A stretch of DNA of 7,420 nucleotides, from positions 1-7,420 of the forward strand of contig JAKAYZ010000090.1 in assembly GCA_021816165.1 (NCBI GenBank), in the 5' to 3' direction. Shown here one piece after another: positions 5,558 through 7,420 of this stretch; position 1 is the stretch's first letter, and every line of letters starts with the position of its first letter. The stretch comes from Planctomycetota bacterium (lineage in GTDB: Bacteria > Planctomycetota > Phycisphaerae > WQYP01). The notes under the pieces were generated by a model that saw nothing but the letters and a program-made list of their open reading frames with translations, was not told the origin of the DNA and searched no databases. The translations under genes and the position numbers were made by a program.

Positions 5558-6442
5558 CTAATGTCCACACGGACAGCGTGCCGCTGCCGCCATCGCCGCC
5601 TTTTTTGCCAACTGGATTTCCCGGTTGAGATTCCAGAAAGCCCGCCCGGCCCCAGGCAACGTTGACCCCCCGTTTAGCTCGGCCTGGAGCAGAAGCCCCG
5701 CCGCCGCCTGGTCTAGGACCGTTGGGAGCACCGCGTCCGCGTCCGGCAGCACCGAGAGCAGTGCTTGCACCGCGCCCTCCCCGTTGAGGGGCTGCTCACC
5801 CGACGCCCATGCGGCGAGGGCGCCCGTTGCGGCGGCGAGGACGGGCTGCGAAAGCCTAGCCGCGGTGCTTACGCTGTTGAGGAGCCCAATACTCCTTGAC
5901 GCCGCCAACGAGGCGAACGCCACATCCTCCGCGCTGGCCAAGCCAGCGTTGAAGGCCTGCGACGTTTGCTCGAGCACCGCGAGTTGGGTTGCCGCATTCT
6001 CCGCGGCCATGGAGTCCGCCGCAACTTGTATTCCTGACGCAATCCCCAGCCCGGTGACGCTGACGAGGGACCCCTTGAGGAAGTTGGCCGTCGCCGCGTC
6101 CGCGCGGGCGTAGCCGCGCTCGGCCTGTGCTAGCTGCAGGGCGCCTACCACGCCGTTATACATCGCTAGGTCCTTCCGGACGGCCTTGCGGAAATTGGCC
6201 AGCACCCCGGCTAGGCATCCGGAGGAGCTGGCCAACCCCGCCGGATCCACATTCCCCACCGGGCTGCTGGCGACGTAGGCGTAAAGATTGATTCCGCCTT
6301 GGTAACCGATCGGGTCGCGGGTGAGCCAGCGGCCAAGCGTCGGCAAGTAATACCGATTCCGCACATAATAATTCTGCGTTTCCGCATCGTACCGGTAGCC
6401 GCGAGTGCCTTGGCGAACTTTATTCTCAGCAAATGCGACCAT
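5558..6442 (-). CDS. Stand-alone Rhs core tip with Ala-rich C-terminal domain (module A)
   Basis: The protein has 294 residues. Residues 1-69 match module B closely, with the canonical YRYDAE, RNRYYLPTLGRWLTRDPIG and NVDPAG; here the core ends in a full DPxGL (66-70), the usual Rhs autocleavage motif. The YD-repeat shell is absent. An in-frame TGA lies three codons before the ATG, and GAGG lies 7 bases upstream. Residues 71-294 form an Ala-rich, mainly helical domain with a QAERGYA motif (106-112). Two hydrophobic stretches, about 121-142 (FLKGSLVSVTGLGIASGIQV...) and 200-213, could contact or insert into a membrane. It ends in RCPCGH, with paired cysteines. No enzymatic toxin motif was recognised. 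The domain is unlike that of module B after about residue 112, as expected for exchangeable tips. A membrane-acting toxin-like role is a guess from composition and from the six-TM neighbour. Confidence 0.8.
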   Translation of the reverse strand: MVAFAENKVRQGTRGYRYDAETQNYYVRNRYYLPTLGRWLTRDPIGYQGGINLYAYVASSPVGNVDPAGLASSSGCLAGVLANFRKAVRKDLAMYNGVVGALQLAQAERGYARADAATANFLKGSLVSVTGLGIASGIQVAADSMAAENAATQLAVLEQTSQAFNAGLASAEDVAFASLAASRSIGLLNSVSTAARLSQPVLAAATGALAAWASGEQPLNGEGAVQALLSVLPDADAVLPTVLDQAAAGLLLQAELNGGSTLPGAGRAFWNLNREIQLAKKAAMAAAARCPCGH

Positions 6443-6449
6443 CCATCGG

Positions 6450-6453
6450 CCTC
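6450..6453 (-). promoter_or_regulatory. Ribosome-binding site of module A Rhs tip
   Basis: GAGG lies 7 bases before ATG 6442 within the conserved AGTTTTGAGGCCG. It corresponds to 4459-4462 in module B and supports the chosen start. Confidence 0.6.
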
Positions 6454-6475
6454 AAAACTGCAACCAATAATTCGC

Positions 6476-6504
6476 AACATAACGCGCGGGGGTGGGGGGT
6501 GCAA
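6476..6504 (-). promoter_or_regulatory. Putative promoter of module A
   Basis: TTGCAC (6504-6499), a 17-base C-rich spacer and TATGTT (6481-6476) sit at the same distance from the ATG as in module B. The consensus match is moderate; the main support is conservation of both boxes and the spacer length between the two copies. Confidence 0.5.
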
Positions 6505-6549
6505 GGAGGACGCAGCGATATTTTGCACACGAATGCGTTATTTTTTTGC

Positions 6550-6570
6550 CCGCCGGGACAAGCCCGGCGG
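6550..6570. repeat. GC-rich palindrome CCGCCGGG-ACAAG-CCCGGCGG
   Basis: An 8-bp perfect stem with a 5-base loop lies about 110 bases past the stop of the 6681 gene and about 45 bases upstream of the module A -35 box. A T7 run (6541-6547) precedes it on the plus strand, so a minus-strand transcript would carry A7 after the hairpin and the classical U-tract is missing. It may insulate the upstream gene from module A, or be a copy of an interspersed palindromic repeat. Confidence 0.45.
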
Positions 6571-6680
6571 CTAAACGGGCCGTTCCCATACCGAATATTT
6601 CCACTGTTAACTTTGCGAACCTCGCGATGAAAAATCGGGTTGACGCTGCCGAACGCGCTCGTAAACTGGGTCACGAAGCT

Positions 6681-7420
6681 TCAGCGCCCGGACTGCGATA
6701 TCCGCGCAAAATAGGCCTTGACCGGGTTTTGAAACCCCTTGGGCAATTCGCTCCCGGCCGAGTCGGAAAGGTGATGCAATTTTTTGCCCACCGGCCCGGT
6801 ATTATCGATGGCAACGTGGGCTTGGGCCGCCGCAAGCAACTTGGCGGTTGCCAAGTCCTGCACCGCCATTTTCTGGTCAATAAGCGCCGTGTGATACTGA
6901 TAGGCATTAAGCGCCTTTTTGGCATCCTGCATCAGTACGGCGGCTTCGATGAGTTTGAAGTCGTGAAAATTATCCGCGTGCATTTCCAGGCGCAGTCGCT
7001 CGGTCTGATTTAATAACTGGGCCTGCGTACCGGCTAATCGCTTAAGGTTTTTCTGCATGCCGATGGGGGCCGGGCCTTCAAGTCCTTCACCACTGTAGCC
7101 CGCCTTTTTACCGCCACCGGTGGCACCGCCGGGCGGCTGCTTGGAAGAATCCTGAATCTTGCCGGAGGCAAATGCATCGTGCGTCAGGCGGGTCGGCGTA
7201 CGACGGCCACCCTTATCGGTGGCGGTGGCACCGACCATCTCACCACTGGCTCGGCCCTCGCGGCCCGATCCGCTGCGACCCTGAATTTCATCGTTCTTCG
7301 GCATCTCATTACCGGTGACACCTTGAGCGCTCATATCGCTGATCGGCCCATCGATGGCTCCCCATCCATTGCCTTTATTGATGGAGTCGTTCCATTTGCT
7401 GCCGAGGCTTTCCATATCAC
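6681..7420 (-). CDS. C-terminal part of a large planctomycete-type hypothetical protein (N-terminus outside window)
   Basis: The frame is open to the right edge; ATG 7415 is simply the first Met in the window (preceded by an in-frame GAT), so the true start probably lies outside. Numbering from that Met, residues 19-37 read GAIDGPISDMSAQGVTGNE. Next comes a Gly/Arg/Ser/Thr-rich, probably disordered stretch (about 45-110) with GRSGSGREGRASGE, RRTPTRLT and PPGGATGGGK. After it comes a helical, coiled-coil-like region (about 118-205: LKRLAGTQAQLLNQTERLRL ...), and the C-terminus is basic. From memory this layout and these phrases occur at the ends of large uncharacterised planctomycete proteins; I cannot verify that here. 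Function unknown. It ends 238 bases before the first Rhs-tip start and seems unrelated to the modules except by position. Confidence 0.75.
   Translation of the reverse strand, partial: DMESLGSKWNDSINKGNGWGAIDGPISDMSAQGVTGNEMPKNDEIQGRSGSGREGRASGEMVGATATDKGGRRTPTRLTHDAFASGKIQDSSKQPPGGATGGGKKAGYSGEGLEGPAPIGMQKNLKRLAGTQAQLLNQTERLRLEMHADNFHDFKLIEAAVLMQDAKKALNAYQYHTALIDQKMAVQDLATAKLLAAAQAHVAIDNTGPVGKKLHHLSDSAGSELPKGFQNPVKAYFARISQSGR

Larger units (their letters stand above)
6241..6504 (-). repeat. Direct repeat, copy A: promoter plus Rhs core tip
   Basis: This is the partner of 4251-4514 (offset 1990). It keeps the canonical Rhs residues where copy B has changed, so copy A looks closer to the ancestral sequence. 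Immediately outside the block on both sides the two copies show no obvious similarity. Confidence 0.9.

Noticed and set aside
5625..6113. Plus-strand frame of about 162 codons
   Set aside because: Antisense to the Ala-rich Rhs tip; the Ser/Ala content mirrors that gene's codons and no motif is present.

Overview
The window is a compact stretch of moderately GC-rich bacterial DNA in which every gene I can support lies on the minus strand, so transcription runs from high to low coordinates. The C-terminal part of a large protein enters at 7420-6681. Its Gly/Arg/Ser-rich region and the helical stretch after it resemble, from memory, large uncharacterised proteins of Planctomycetota. I therefore think the host is a planctomycete, possibly Phycisphaerae-like; this rests on recall and not on a search. 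No tRNA, rRNA, CRISPR array, transposase or integrase gene was found.

The centre of the window (about 6504-1619) holds two tandem modules of the same design. Each starts with a near-identical block: a putative promoter (TTGCAC, 17 bp, TATTTT or TATGTT), a GAGG ribosome-binding site, an ATG, and about 69 codons encoding only the end of the Rhs core (RYYLPTLGRWLTRDPIGYQG ... NVDPxG). The blocks are about 88% identical over 202 coding bases with no indel. After DPxG the two proteins diverge into different C-terminal domains, as polymorphic toxin tips do, although both keep a QAERxYA motif. The upstream module is an Ala-rich Rhs tip (6442-5558) followed 42 bp later by a six-TM protein (5515-4643). 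The downstream module is a different, helical tip (4452-3580) followed 40 bp later by a basic single-TM protein (3539-2430) and then a multi-TM protein (2386-1619). The membrane partners are the natural candidates for immunity or delivery functions. None of the C-terminal domains or partners belongs to a family I recognise.

A 576 bp gap (1618-1043) without a convincing gene separates this island from a small two-gene operon. That operon has its own good promoter at 1134-1106. It encodes a GNAT acetyltransferase (1042-584) and, through a TGATG stop/start overlap, a PDZ-domain protein with an N-terminal hydrophobic segment. The PDZ gene runs off the left edge of the window.

The main point of interest is the pair of self-standing 'Rhs tip' genes. 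They lack the large YD-repeat shell, yet each seems to have its own promoter and start site. They could be orphan toxin cassettes kept for recombination with a full-length rhs gene, or a small secreted or cytoplasmic system in their own right.
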